DNA of 64,000 nt from Terebella lapidaria (lineage: Eukaryota; Annelida; Polychaeta; Terebellida; Terebellidae), in NCBI GenBank assembly GCA_949152475.1, contig OX424566.1:11245177-11309176 (forward strand). The letters are read 5' to 3'. The position numbers and the translations under genes are program-made. Position 1 is the stretch's first letter. Each line of letters starts with the position of its first letter. This document shows, piece after piece, positions 23,201 through 38,200 of the stretch. The notes beneath the pieces were generated by a model. That model was given only the letters and a program-made list of their open reading frames with translations, ran no database searches and had not been told where the DNA came from.

Positions 23201-26200
23201 GCCCTTCCCAACAAAACTTCCAAATATTATCGAGATTCGTCAAAAATTGCCATCAGTAGAGCGTTCACAAGCCATGTGTCTCAAACAGGCTGTTTTCAAT
23301 GCAAAATGTGTCCCCAAACGACCAATTCAGTTGCCACGGCAACCAAAATCGATTGGTGTCGGGATCTTACCATAATATATGTGCCTGTGAAAAATAATGG
23401 TGATCGGGTGAGAATTGCGGCCTGTAGCGCGTTCACAAGCCATGTGTCTCAAACAGGCTGTTTTCAATGCAAAATGTGTCCCCAAACGACCAATTCAGTT
23501 GCCACGGCAACCAAAATCGATTGGTGTCGGGATCTTACCATTATATATGTGCCTGCAAAAAATAATGGTGATCGGGTGAGAATTGCGGCCTGTAGCCCGT
23601 TCACAAGAAAATCTCTGCGGACGCGGACGACGAAGCCAAATCCATAGTATCCGCCGAACTTTGTTCGGGGGATACAATTAATATAATAATACTGAAAGCA
23701 CACATCCATAAAGAGTTATGGACTTCTGCCTGAAGACATTCCCAATTGCACGGCACTAAATACTACTCAGCATACCAACACATCCGGCAGTGATGTTGTG
23801 TTTGTTTTCGATGCAGCGGTCGCACTTCTCGCCCTCGATGCTTGCGTAGCAGGTACACTGGCCCGTGCGTAGGTCACACTGTGTGCTCCTAGCGCCTTCC
23901 ATGTTACAGGCACAGGCTGCCAACAAAATTACGTCTTCAAACTCTTGGAATGTTAAGACTTTTTTCTTCTTAGATATGTTCTTATAGTCTAAACCCGGAA
24001 ACTATTAGAGTCCGTTCATTTAGCTTTTTTTAGATTTTTGTTTTAAACGCTAATATTAATGGACGCTAATATAGATATACAGTTCAGCGTAAATTTACAC
24101 ATTGCCATGGCAACACATATCTTTCGTTGTATGCAAGACAGTGGAAAACTCGTGCCCCACCTTTGCAGCCGTCTCGAGAGAAGCCCCAGTGGTCTGGCAT
24201 ACACTGGTCACACTTGCGCCCGGCGACACCCTCGCGACAGTGACACTGGCCGTCACGAAGGTCACACGTGCTATTGTAGGCACCCAGCGGGGAGCAGCCA
24301 CATCGCTCACAACCTGGTAAAGACAAAGTCACATAAAGACAGTTCAATGTTGAAGAGATGTTTTTGAATTTAATTGAATATATGTTTTCTTTTGCAATGG
24401 AATCGGGAATATTTCACTGGTTCACCGCAATTTTTTTTTGACTGTGCACATTAGTTAAAATAGATGTGCAGTACACAGTAACCGCAATTTTAGTGAATAA
24501 AAGTCTAATAGTATTATAAAACAGACCTGTTCCGTAAAATATTCTCGGAGTCACATAATACTAGCGCCGAATATAAACTTCCCTAGAGCATTGGAAAGTT
24601 CATTCGACGAAACCCTAAAGTGATCAATACTGACCGTTCCCACTGTCAATATTCCAGAATCCCGTCTCGCACTGATCACAATGTTCACCGATGACGTGGC
24701 GCTGACACGGACACTGTCCGGATTGCTCGTCACACGTCAGGGCGTTGTCGCGCATTGCCAGTGCAAGCGTACCAGCGGGGTAGCAGTTACAGGCTGTAGG
24801 AGGGGGGGGGGGGGGGGGGGGGGAGATAAATTTCTCTTTCTATATGTACATGTATTATATAATATACTGTATTATATTACATGTGTGCTTTATATCGCAT
24901 CTTGTGAAAATTTTCTAATTTTTTGATGATTAGAATACAACTTGACAGCAATGAAAACCTGATCCCGCTAATTACCTTTACACTGGCCCCTAGGATTGGC
25001 CAAGGCATCACCATAGTAACCAGGCAAACAGCGCTCACAGCTGAAGCCTCCTGTGTTGTAGATACACTTCAAACACTCTCCAGTTACTCTGAAATGTGCA
25101 AAAACACTCAGTATTAGAATTGCTCTTTTAAACTGGCGAGCTACCTGACATGCATATATGTATGTAATGCAATGAATATGCATGCAGACGTTCGATCTAA
25201 ATCTGCAATAATACAGAAATTTTTCCGTCGATCTATATGTTTCATACCTGTCGCAGTTCCCAACAGCGTTGTAGTCGATGTTTTCATTACAGTTGCACTT
25301 GCGGCAAGGGGCGCGGCTTCCACTCATGCCCTGGGGGTCGCCATAGTAACCATCACTGCAGTACTCGCAGCGGTTACCTAAATAACAGTGATTTTCATCA
25401 ATTCCTATGAGCCTATTTATTGTCCTGTATTTTCACCTATTATGTGTTTGCAAAGCAAGCTTTCCATGTTGAACAATCACACATTATAAAGCAGTGTTTA
25501 TTATAGAGGTTAGTATGAATATTCATTACTTTCCAATGTGTTTATTATAGGAGTTAACACATGGACATGAATATTCACCGGTATAGCCTTCGTCGCAGTT
25601 GATACAAGCGACATCGCCACTCAGCATCTCGACACACTCCCCCCGCCCGGGACAGGGGCACGGCTTGCAGTCGTCAGGGGTCCCCGCCAGCGCGTATCCA
25701 TAGTAACCAGACTCACAGCGCTCACAGTTCTCTCCCTCGGTGTGGTGTTGGCAAAGACACCGGCCTGCACAAGTGAGGATTGAAACAGCTCAAGATTTTC
25801 AGTATTGCAATTCTGAATAGATCTACAAAAAGTTTTCAACTACAACTGTGATTTCATCGACAGAAATGTAAGGTTTTTTTTATGTGCCTTATTCAGTAAG
25901 TTTTCAGATCAACTGTATGTAATAAATGTGAATCATTATTATTATTATTGTGATAATGTATCATAATTCTACAAATACATTGGTCACTTGCAACTTAAGG
26001 TACTGACCGGTATTAACATCACAATCCTCGGAATGGCCGTTACAGTTACATGGCACACACATGGCGTAGGGTCCGCCCTGTGGGGGGTCCCGCCGGTAAC
26101 CAGGGGCGCACGACTCGCAGAACTGTCCCACGTAGCCATCCGCACACTGGCAGTACTCCACCTGGTGTGTCGGTGCGCCGTTACCGTCCTTACGCGCGGA

Positions 26201-29200
26201 CTCCATCTTCACAGCGTCAAGGAAACCAACACCTGAGCATACGATGGAGACGATATCTTTTTGTTCAGCGAAAATGATATAGATCCCATATAATACCACA
26301 ATAGGTACATAATCTATATTCTCCTTTGCAAGAGCTCAAAAGTTCCTTCAAAGGTATTACTTTTAATACTCCATCTCATCCTGAACCCCTAGCTCACCCT
26401 GAGGTGCATAGGTCCCTCTGATTTTCAAAGCGGTCAGGTTCGCCAGCATGCCGATGAAGTCCCGTGATGACAGCGTTGGTTTCCATCCGTAGCTCTCGTG
26501 TTCATTAAGTCGGAATCGGAAGGTTTGGTCGTTGAGGCCTGGGACGGGATTTCCCTGACCGTAGATGGGCAGAGACACGCGGAGTCCGTTGCCCTCGAGG
26601 ATAACGTCCATACTGCTCGCTCGAGCTCCTTCCTCTCCCAGACGCAAGTCAAACGACAGGTAACGGTTGTAGCTGAATCGCTGATCATTCAGATAACGTC
26701 CTGCAATGGCAATTTTCTTTATCCATATTGCTTTCTTATGTTACTCATATCACCCAATTTAATACAATTTAAAACTGAACATCTCATTCATTGTCTGATT
26801 CTCAAATGCTGATATTTTGGCACAGTCTGGGCAAGAATGATTCGCTACTCCCAGAAATACATATCGAGAGATGTATTTCTGCTACTATTGACCTGGGGCG
26901 ACAAAGTAGACAGGGTCGACCGTCTGTGCAGAGATTCCGATGTTTTTGATGATTCCGTTGTACTGGACGGGGACCTCCTCTCCCTTTCTATTCTCTCCGC
27001 TCCACCGCTGCTCTCCTGTAACCATAGAAACAGCAACAGGTCTGTCCGATTGTCTGTCTAAAAGAATTCTAACACTACAGCAGATTGAATTGGGAGCAAT
27101 ATCGTCCGGCTCATATGTACAAACCTGATCCAAACTCAGAGTTGATGTATCTGGTGGTGTAGCGGTCAGCACTGCTACATACAGATGACTGTCCATAACA
27201 GAAGCAGGCTGTACAACCAAGCGGGTCATCAGCGGTCAAGCCATAGTAACCAGGCTTACATCTGCCAATTGACGGACAATGATGAATCCATGCATCCACA
27301 CACATTCATATAAGCGATCATCTTTATGAGTTGACAATTATGGTTTTACACTCCAGTCCCAGCACAAACCTGTCACAGTTGAGGCCCTCCACGTTTTCCT
27401 TACACACACACTGACCGCTCCGAGTGTCACAGTCTGGGCCCTGGTTACCATGGCTACCAGCCTCATAGCAACCACACTCCCTGCAACACAACAAATATGG
27501 AATGAATCGGACAGCATGAAACATCGGAGACATTGACCTATTTATCAAGTTTACACCCATTAGTAGCCTACTGTATTTGATATATTATGCTGTACTGACC
27601 TAGATAAAATGGTGCACAGTTACTGACTAGACCCTGCAAGGTTACCAGGGTTACTGACCTGCACCCCCAGCTGCCGAAGTCGTAGTGGTTGGGCATACAG
27701 CGGTCACAGCGTTCGCCCGTCACTCCAGGCTTACAACGGCACCGCCCCGACATGTCACACTGTGTGCTCTCAGATCCTGCGACAATTAAATCATAAGAAT
27801 TAATTTGTGTCCCGGGATTGCTGGGAATTATGTTTTTTTTTTTTTTTAATATTTATTTTGAATTGATATTTTACGTATAGGTACATGTCATGACATTTGC
27901 ATCCAGACAAGTTGGCGAAAATGACACATTACACAGTTTTCATGTTTTACGTCAAATAGAGAAAACACGAAAACAAACAAATCACAACAAATTACACAAC
28001 ACAGACGAAAATTTTATGTTTAAACGGGCACTATATGGGATTCCGTTTTTCGGGGATTTCCAGATTTGTCGGCCGAGCCTGTTTTATTTTTAGAACAATA
28101 GGTCAGATCACGTTTTTGTCCCAAGATCTCTGCCGAGCCATTTGTCAGGACAGCCCAGGTCGGCTCGGCAGATACCCTAGGTCAAAAACGTCATCTGACC
28201 TTTTGTTCTATAAATAGAAGCGTCGGGAGAAAAATCTTGGAAATCCCCTAAAAACAGAATCCCATATAGTGCCCCTTTAATACCACATAAGCACAACAAG
28301 CCTTCAAAATGTTGTCTCGAAAGTGTTTCCAACAATAATCACTAGAAAGCACTTTCATTTATCAGCATATCCATTTATACATCAGTGTTCATAGCTGTGT
28401 AGTGTGTAAATGTGGAAGCAGCTTGCTCGTGTAATGAAATTTTCAAAAACTGGCAGCTGATAAAATATTTTGAATCTTATTATTCAAACCAGATATTAGG
28501 TAAAATTTCAGCTCCCAGTTTTGAAACGGTGCCTGAAAAAACACATGTATTGACAATATCGGCAAATCAACCTTGTCCACTAAGCTCCCCGGAAATGGGT
28601 CCGTAAATATTGCCTGTTTGTACGGTCAATGAAGACGATAAGAGACAGATAGATGTACATTTAGGAAGAGACATTTTGAGGGGAGACAAAACATATTTGG
28701 TGCAGCACAGAGTATGAAAGTACTCTACATAGATCTACAGGGAATATAAGCAATAGGACATACTTCAAGGTATCATAAAGACAAAACCTGAAAGTTAATA
28801 CACATGTATTTCTGACAAAACACAGTATATTTACTACATGTTGACAGAAACACTCAGCAAAAGATCGATGAAAAGGTGTAGGTTCTACTAGATATGAAAC
28901 ATCTAACATCTTTCATTATTAATTTGTCACTTTCAATACACACGTTACACAGAAATTCATCAAGTTTACAAAATTTCTACGCACCCTGTGGGTTACAGGC
29001 GCAGGGCTCGCAACGATCGTTGTTTCGGGTTCTGTAGAAGTTGTCCTTACACCGCTCGCAGTTCGGACCGGCAGTGTTATTTCGACATTCGAGGCAGTGA
29101 CCGCCATGGCCCGTCCTACGGTAGAGCTGCTCGTCAAAGAAGCACCGGTCTGAGAGTCCGTTACAGTCACAGGCTGATCGGAGAAACAGAAGATATAGTC

Positions 29201-32200
29201 GCTATTTACATACTTGTTTATTCAAATGAAGTCACGGGATATCATAGATATTATCCAGTCTCAATTTATTCTGCAAACATACTCCACGTTAGCAACACTT
29301 TTTGAACGCATTTCATGCTAATTTTGATTCTCTTAAATGTAATACCCTCATCTCTTATACTACTTTTGTTGAACTCTAACAATAACTTCAAACACATTGA
29401 AGTTACACACACTTCAAACACAATAACTTCCATCATCGAAGCGAAAGACACATCAGCAACAGACGCGACTTTAACGTTATTCATTGGCGTACCCTGGCAC
29501 TCAAAGACGTCGCGGGCGGTGGCACGACTCCATGGCTGATCATTATAGTACACCTCACACTCCCCACAGTCAGGTCCGGTCGTGTGATGCTCACATACGC
29601 ACTCCTGTACGAGCTCGCCCGCCTGGGTGTACCGCTGTCGACATTCGCTGGCGTGGCCGTTACACTTACATCTGTGAATTGGACGTTATAGGTTGAACAT
29701 TACAATAATTGACTGATTCCTGCATCTTATTGAATGTGTTTAAATGTTTGTTACTTGTTTAACCAGTTGTTTGTTGTTGTTGTTGTTTAAGTATGCTGGG
29801 TGAACAGGTTAGATCCAATCGTGCAATAGGTAACAGCTTCATGAAAGCTCATATTTTTAAGACTTGGTTTTTAGAATTTTCATCAAACAAGAAAGTTTAT
29901 ATGTAGGGGTTTTACATGGTGATGGTATGTTTGTTTCAAAATTTCCTGTGATCAATACAATACGTTCATTGCAATAGGTTTTTTTTATTAGGTTACTGCC
30001 AATATTCATTGTATCCCCCGAACAAAGTTCGGCGGATACTATGGATTTGGCTTCGTCGTCCGCGTCCGCAGAGATTTTCTTGTGAACGCGCTACAGGCCG
30101 CAATTCTCACCCGATCACCATTATTTTTTGCAGGCACATATATAATGGTAAGAACCCGACACCAATCGATTTTGGTTGCCGTGGCAACTGAATTGGTCGT
30201 TTGGGGACACATTTTGCATTGAAAACAGCCTGTTTGAGACACATGGCTTGTGAACGCGCTACAGGCCGCAATTCTCACCGGATCACCATTATTTTTTGCA
30301 GGCACATATATTATGGTAAGATCCCGACACCAATCGATTTTGGTTGCCGTGGCAACTGAATTGGTCGTTTGGGGACACATTTTGCATTGAAAACAGCCTG
30401 TTTGAGACACATGGCTTGTGAACGCTCTACAGATGGCAATTTTTGACGAATCTCGATAATATTTGGAAGTGTTGTTGGGAAGGGCTGTCACACGAAACCA
30501 ATCGTTTTTTAGAATGATCATATAAATATTAATATGTTAACAGCCTAACTTATTACAGAATTTTGAAATATCCATTTTGACATGTACGATCATTCCAATA
30601 GCCTGTACAGTGGAAGGTAATGACACTGGTTTCTTGTTCAGAATGGAGAACTGAAGTTTTCAGTGAAAACAGGACAATATTACTGAATAAGTTAACATTA
30701 GTTTTATTAGTTAAGTCTATTATTGTCCACAATAAAAATAGTTAAGACGAGAAACGTTTATTATTAAGCTCAACAAGGTAAAGGTTTTGTCCAGTACAAA
30801 TTTCATGGGTGTAACTGAATAAGTTAACATTATTTTTAATAGTTAAGTCTATTATTGACCACAATAAAAACAGTTAAGACAAGAAATATTTATTATTAAC
30901 CTCAACAAGGTAAATGTTCTGTCCAGTACAAATTTCATTGGTGTAACCGAATAAGTTAACATTATTTTCACTAGTTAAGTCTATTATTGACCACAATAAA
31001 AATAGTTAAGTCTATTATTGACCACAATAAAAATAGTTAAGATGAGAAATATTTATTATTAAGCTCAACAAGGTGAAAGTATGTCCAGTACAGATTTCAT
31101 GGGTGTACTGAATAAGTTAATATTATTTTTACTAGTTTAGTCTATTATTGACCACAATAAAAATAGTTAAGACAAGAAATATTTATTATTGGGCTCAACA
31201 AGGTAAAGATTCTGTCCAGTAGACATTTTATGTCTGTAACCAAATAAGTTAACATTTTTTTTGCTAGTTAAGTCTATTATTGACCTCAACTAGACGTCAA
31301 GGCCTGAAGATGCCTTGGGGCATTTCGTGTGAGTTCTATTCCTACCTAACATTTACCTAAGAGACCGCGTAGAACCATAATGACTCTGAATCTGTTCGTG
31401 GTCAAAGTTTAAGTGACATACCCCGTCCTTAGGCATTTTTGCGTTTCGCTCTACGACGGACCGTTTCTGAGATATGGCAAACAGGAAGTGCTGAGTCGGC
31501 AAAAAAAAATTCGACACCAGAAGTCGTCTCGACGCAAGATACCCTCTAGACTACTTAGTCTAGTGCCAGAAGGCCGGAATTGAGCTCCGTTTCGCTCTAC
31601 GATGCACCGTTTCCGAGATACGGCCAAACAGGAAGTGCCGAGTCGGCGAAAAAAAAAATCGACACCAGGGGTCGTTTCGACCCAAGATACCCCCTAGACT
31701 AGTTTGTCTAGTGCCAGGAGGCCGAAATTGAGCTCCGTTTCTCTCTACGACGCACCGTTTCCGAGATACGGCCGAAGATACACACTAGACTAGTTTGTCT
31801 AGTGCCAGGAGGCCGAAATTGAGCTCCGTTTCGCTCTAAGACGCACCGTTTCCGAGATACGGCCAAACAGGAAGTGCCGAGTCGGCGAAAAAAAAAATCG
31901 ACATCAGGGGTTGTTTCGACCCAAGATACCCCCTAGACTAGTTTGTCTAGTGCCAGAAGGCAGAAATTGAGCTCCGTTTCGCTCTACTACGTACCGTTTC
32001 CGAGATACGGCCAAACAGGAAGTGCCGAGTCGGCGAAAAAAAAAATCGACATCAGGGGTCGTTTCGACCCAAGATACACACTAGACTAGTTTGTCTAGTG
32101 CAAAAAGGCCGAAATTGAGCTCCGTTTCGCTCTACGATGCACCGTTTCCGAGATACGGCCAAACAGGAAGTGCCGAGTCGGCGAAAAAAAAATTTGACAC

Positions 32201-35200
32201 CAGGGGACGTCTCGACCGAAGATACACACTAGACTAGTTTGTCTAGTGCCAGGAGGCCGAAATTGAGCTCCGTTTCGCTCTACGACATACCGTTTCCGAG
32301 ATACGGCCAAACAGGAAGTGCCGAGTCGGCGAAAAAAAAAATCGACACCAGGGGTCGTTTCGACCCAAGATACACACTAGACTAGTGCCAGGAGGCCGAA
32401 ATTGAGCTCCGTTTCGCTCTACGACATACCGTTTCCGAGATACGGCCAAACAGGAAGTGGCGAGTCGGCGAAAAAAAAAATCGACACCAGGGGTCGTTTC
32501 GACCCAAGATACCCCCTAGACTAGTTTGTCTAGTGCCAGAAGGCTGAAATTCAGCTCCGTTTCGCTCTACGACGTACCGTTTCCGAGATACGGCCAAACA
32601 GGAAGTGCCGAGTCGGCGAAAAAAAAATTCGACACCAGGGGTCGTCTCGACCCCAGATACACACTAGACTAGTTAGTCTAGTGCCAGAAGGCCGAAATTG
32701 AGCTCCGTTTCGCTCTACGACGTACCGTTTCCGAGATACGGCCAAACAGGAAGTGCCGAGTCGGCGAAAAAAAAATTCGGCACCAGGGGTCGTCTCGACC
32801 GAAGATACACACTAGACTAGTTTGTCTAGTGCCAGGAGGCCGAAATTGAGCTCCGTTTCGCTCTACGACGCACCGTTTCCGAGATATGCAAGAAAGCCTC
32901 AAGGATGAATCAGCAAAAATTCTTCCGAGCTCTAGGTCAAAGGTCGTTCGACGGAGTGATCCCAAAATCAATAGGGTTCTTCCTTGGTGGTATATGAACT
33001 CCCATGCAGAGAATACTTGCCATTGCATGAATACTTTTTGAGTTATCGATCGGAAACCAAGTCTCAAAATCAACCTTGATTTCATCCTCACGGACCTCAC
33101 GGACCCCGGAGCCGCCTCAAAAACAATAGGGGTCTTCCATGTAATATTTCTGACCAGTGGTGTAAATTTGGACAAGATCCGTTCAGGCGTTCCCGAGTTA
33201 TTGATCGGAAACCAAAACGGCGGAAAGTAAAAAAAAAAGAAAACAAAAAACAAAAAAAAAAAAAAAAACAGACAAAACCATAAGGGCATTTCGAGCCGAA
33301 ATGCCCTAATAAATTAGTTAAGATGAGAAACAATTATTATTGAGCTCAACAAGGTTAAGGTTTTGTCCGGTAGAAATTTCTGGGTGTAACCGAATAAGTT
33401 AACTTTATTTTTACATGTTAAGTCTATTATTGACCACAATGAAAATAGTTAAGACAAGAAATATTTATTATTGGGCTCAACAAGGTGAAGGCTTTGTCCA
33501 GTAGAGATTTTATGTTTGTGACCAAATAAGTTAACATTATTTTTTTGCTAGTTAAGTCTATTATTGATCACAATAGCTTTTTATGAAAACATTGATCAAC
33601 TTTTACTTTGAATTTCAACTTGAGACCATGTTTTGCACAAATTATGAGTTAAAATATAACTTTATATGGTGAAAAATTCGATCTGGCTCCAATTTCGTCA
33701 TCTTGAAATGCAGTTTTGGTCAACTTTTACTTTGAATTTCAACTTGAAAGCATGTTTGGCACATATTATAAGTTGAAATATAACTTATGACGAAAAGTTC
33801 TATCTGGCTCCAATTTCGTCATCTTGAAATGCAGTTTTGGTCAACTTTTACATTGAATTTCAACTTAATACCAAGTTTGATCTGGGTCCAATTTCGTCAT
33901 CTTGAAATGCAGTTTTGGTCAACTTTTAGTTTGAATTTCAACTGGAAATCAAGTTGGGCAGGTATTATGAGTTAAAATATAACTCATGACGAAAAGTTTG
34001 ATCTGGCTCCAATTTTGTCATCTTGAAATGCAGTTTTGATTAACTTTTACTTTGAATTTCAACTTGAAACCATGTTTGGCACATACATGTATTATGAATC
34101 GAAATATAACTTATGGTGAGAAGTTCAATCTAGCTCCAATTTCATCATCTTGAAATGCATTTTTGGTCAAATTTTACTTTGAATTTCAACTTGGAACCAA
34201 GTTTGTAAAATATTCTGAGTTGAAATATAAATAGGTGAAAAGATTGATCTATCTGTATTTTCGTTATTTTATCAAACATGTCGAATGGAAATTCATATAA
34301 AGAGATTTCAGTGGTGATTTTGAATTCGACCTTCAATAACCTCGGAAAATCAGTGCAGCAGTTTTGGTGGGGAAAAGAAAACAGTTGTGACTTGGGATTT
34401 AACATTTCTCTGGTAATCTTTTTTAGCCCTTGCTCTAGTTTTTCACACTTGACAGTGATATTATCAGAGTTTCAAATTATTAATTGTTTATTAATTGATA
34501 ATTAGCTATTAATCTATTTACATTGTTACTCAATCATGTATCCTTGATTGACAAGTACTGTTTATTGTCATGATTAAGTCAATATATAAATTACATAATT
34601 GTTATGTAATAAATTATAAGTTATATAGTAGATTATGTGATAACATAACTATCATTATGAATAAGGTGTATATGTGTACAACAACAGTATATCAGTATTA
34701 TCTACAATATAAAAGAATTCTGTGTTTGAACCTTTTGTACTAAGTGACCCACTATCAGAAAATTGTTACGTCCATAGTCGAGTACGTTTGTACCCAGCAA
34801 CATTTTGAATTTGAATTTCCTTTGTTTCCATCTAAGTTTTCCATATTTGTAAAAGTAGAATTAGCATAAGCTTGGTATTTTCAAAATTCAGGATCCCGAT
34901 TGGTTTATCCATATCGCACCAGTCCCCCAGGTATTGTACACGAGCGCCAAAAATGATTTTGTGCTCAGTTGAGTTTTGGACACCGGCACGCCCGGCAGCA
35001 CTTTACAATTGTAACAATTACGATCGGATTTAATAAAACAAGACTGGATATTCTACAACTTGCCTCTCGTTACGTTTTCATCAAATAACCATCATCTTCA
35101 AGCTCTACCAAGCTAATTTCCCACAATTGGTGAAAGAATCCGGACTCGAAACTGACCAAACCAAAAGTGCTGCCGCCGGCTCGAAATTTCTAAATTGGAA

Positions 35201-38200
35201 CAACACTGTTTATCACGCTTCGAAACTCCCATCTACATCGAAGTGTGAGAAGAAATATATATTCGTCAACAAACAGTTCAATCTCGGATATTTCCATCGA
35301 CTTGGGGCGAATATTCATCAGAAAAACAAATTCGAGAAGAAACATCGCTCGAGTGACAGATTTATTGCCCACAACAAAAACCACGGGCGCCATTCAATCA
35401 GCCAACCAATCACGAGCAACGCTGCGGACTCCCCGTGACGTCATATAACACCCGACGAATCACGAGACAGAACACTGCCGCGGATTACAAACATGCCGCG
35501 CAGAAGTCGCACCGCGCAGCCATTTTCACGAAAGGCGGCGCTCCAGCACCCGTCTTTCACACAATTCGTCCTTTGCATTCTGGGATACCGAAAATAGTTC
35601 CAACATGGATGCCTCTATGAATCGAAATAAATTTGAATGTTTGGGATATTTTGTTACTGACAGGACATATTGTCGAAAACTATACAATTTTTTAAGAGAT
35701 TGTGATAGAATAACTCCAGTAGCGGTGTCCGTGGCAATCTTTCGTGCCTCTGAAAAATCCATGGCTGAGTCATGACTGTCGGGTCGACCCCTGGCCAGCC
35801 CTGGGTCGACCCATGCAAAACAAGAAAGCACGTGCTCGTGTTTACAAAACGCGCATTAATACGGACTATTTTGTTACCGCGCATTGACACTGTCCCCTGA
35901 TTCAGGGGACCAGAGAATCGGTTATTACAAAGACGGGTGCTTCGGAGTGCCGTCTGGTGGACAAAACGACCGCGCAGCCAGACCCACAACAAAATGATGA
36001 CAGTGTCAAGGACGCTACTGTCAACTCGACAGTGACAACATTGACATCGGCGATCAGCTGTCAAGCCCTTGAAGAGAGCGTACCGAAGTATCACGGACAC
36101 GTAACAGGAAACCCGTCGAAATGGCTTAAGTCATTCAACAGGTATGCCACCTTCAAGAACTGGTCGGACTCGACGAAATGTTTGTCATTCCCGCTGTTCT
36201 TGCGGGATAATGCAACGGAGTGGTTTGACACTTTGCCGGACGCCACCACCGAAGTCTACGACAAGCTGGTTGCCGCATTCCTTGACAATTTCACACTCAG
36301 CCGCACACAACAGCTGAGTAAGCTGAGTCAATTATCGGCAATCAAGCAAGCAGCATCAGAGTCTGTAGACAGTTTCCTCCTCAGGCTGTCCAAAATTTGC
36401 CAGGAACTTGGCAGATCCGAAGATCAACAGATGGAGTATGCAGTTCAGGGACTGCTGGCTCCAATTCAACAACAGGTCCTGCTGCGAGAGCCTAAAACCC
36501 TCGCTGACGTGCGACACATGGCTTTGCTGGTGGAGAGTGTAGCGAATCAGAATACAGCTACATCCACCGGGGTATACGGGCTCCGGCCGCCGCCGGGCTG
36601 CGGCCCCCGTGTTATAGCCGGGGTGCGGCCGCCTGTTGGAGCCGGGGTGCGGCCGCCTGTGAGATAGATAAAAGACGGAACGAACACGCAGCCAGACTAA
36701 ATAATCGCTTGCGTATTGAAACCTCATTGCCTTTAGTCTGATATACTCCATTTATTTGCAGATTCGCGTGGATTGTCCTGGCTGATGTCGGAGCGTAAAC
36801 GGCGAATACTAGGATCTAACCAGATGGACAATGCAGAAAACCATGAACGACATCGTTGCTAGTATCGATGTCGTCGACCCACCATTCAAATTAACTGTAT
36901 CAAATAAAGCTGATTACATGAACATAGTACTGTGTAGCCATAAATTGAAATAAAAAACTATTTGAATTATTCAACTTGTCGTGTTTTTGTCAGTCTAGGT
37001 GTTTATACTTTATGTGGTATTTTGTGGATGCTATACAATTAGGCATAGATGAGATTTTAACGACGTCAACGGAAACCATAGGAAATATATTAAACGATGT
37101 ATAAGAAACAAAAATAAGAAACATTACGATAGATTAAAGAAAAATGGAAGAGACTTCAACCACATTTTTAAAACGAAACTAAGATCATAGAAAAAACTTC
37201 ATAATGAAATACATACGGTCAATTTCAAGACCTGCCATATTAACCACGTATACGTATGGAACATTAGAATATTTAAATTAGATGTTGATGAAAATTTGAT
37301 TTTTAAACATTGGACAACAAATATATTATGGTTGAAGGTACACGATTGAAATACACGGTAATTGCCATCAACTGCGAAGAAGCCACCCAAACAAAGCATT
37401 ATACCCATCAACTGTCAGGAAGCCACCCGCGCAAATGGTTAACCATGCATAAATTGAGAAGCCACCATGTACGGTGATGTAGAATAACCCGAAGCTGTGA
37501 AACTGTAAGCCATTATTAAAGTAATCAATTAAATAGATCTGAGCGGATTAATTATCAACAAATGCCGGTTGAGGCGACTCAACCGAGTGGGATTCCAAGT
37601 AGTGAAAGACCCTTGTATAACTTGTAGTTCCAGTGGTATTAGTATTCTATGAATTCTATAGGCTACAGCTTGATATTGTCTGAGGATTTTGTATATGCAG
37701 TTGTCGTATATTTGTTAATCGATACTTTTGGGTATGAAATTCGCAGCAATGAATCAATTTTCATCCTTGAAAAAGCATTGTGTTATCAATTATCAGCTTT
37801 TGTATATGTAGTTGTCGTATATTTTTTAATTGATACTTTTGGGTATCAAATTGGCGGCAATGAATAAATGTTCAACCTTGAAAAAGCATTGTGCTATCAA
37901 TTATCAGTTATCAATATCTTCATGTCACGCTCACTGGCGTGTCAAAATCATGAGGATCAACAGGCGGTGTTAAAACAAACAATTAAGGTCTAATCAATCA
38001 ACCGTTCACCACGATGGGCGCCGGTATCTTGTATTGATTTGTATAGGCGGCCGCAGCCAGTCCACAGATAGCGCAGCCGAGGTGTGACCGCCGGTAGGCG
38101 GTCACACCTCGGCTGCGTTATGTCTATATGTTTGTATAGCGGCCGCAGCCCGGCAGCGGCCGGAGCCCGGGTAGTCCCTCCCACCCTTCCAGTGGCAACT

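Noticed and set aside
32095-33289. Series of similar open frames on the minus strand (about 64-203 codons)
   Set aside because: They repeat with the ~148-bp satellite of element C and overlap one another; the unit length is not a multiple of three. They are products of repeat periodicity, not genes.
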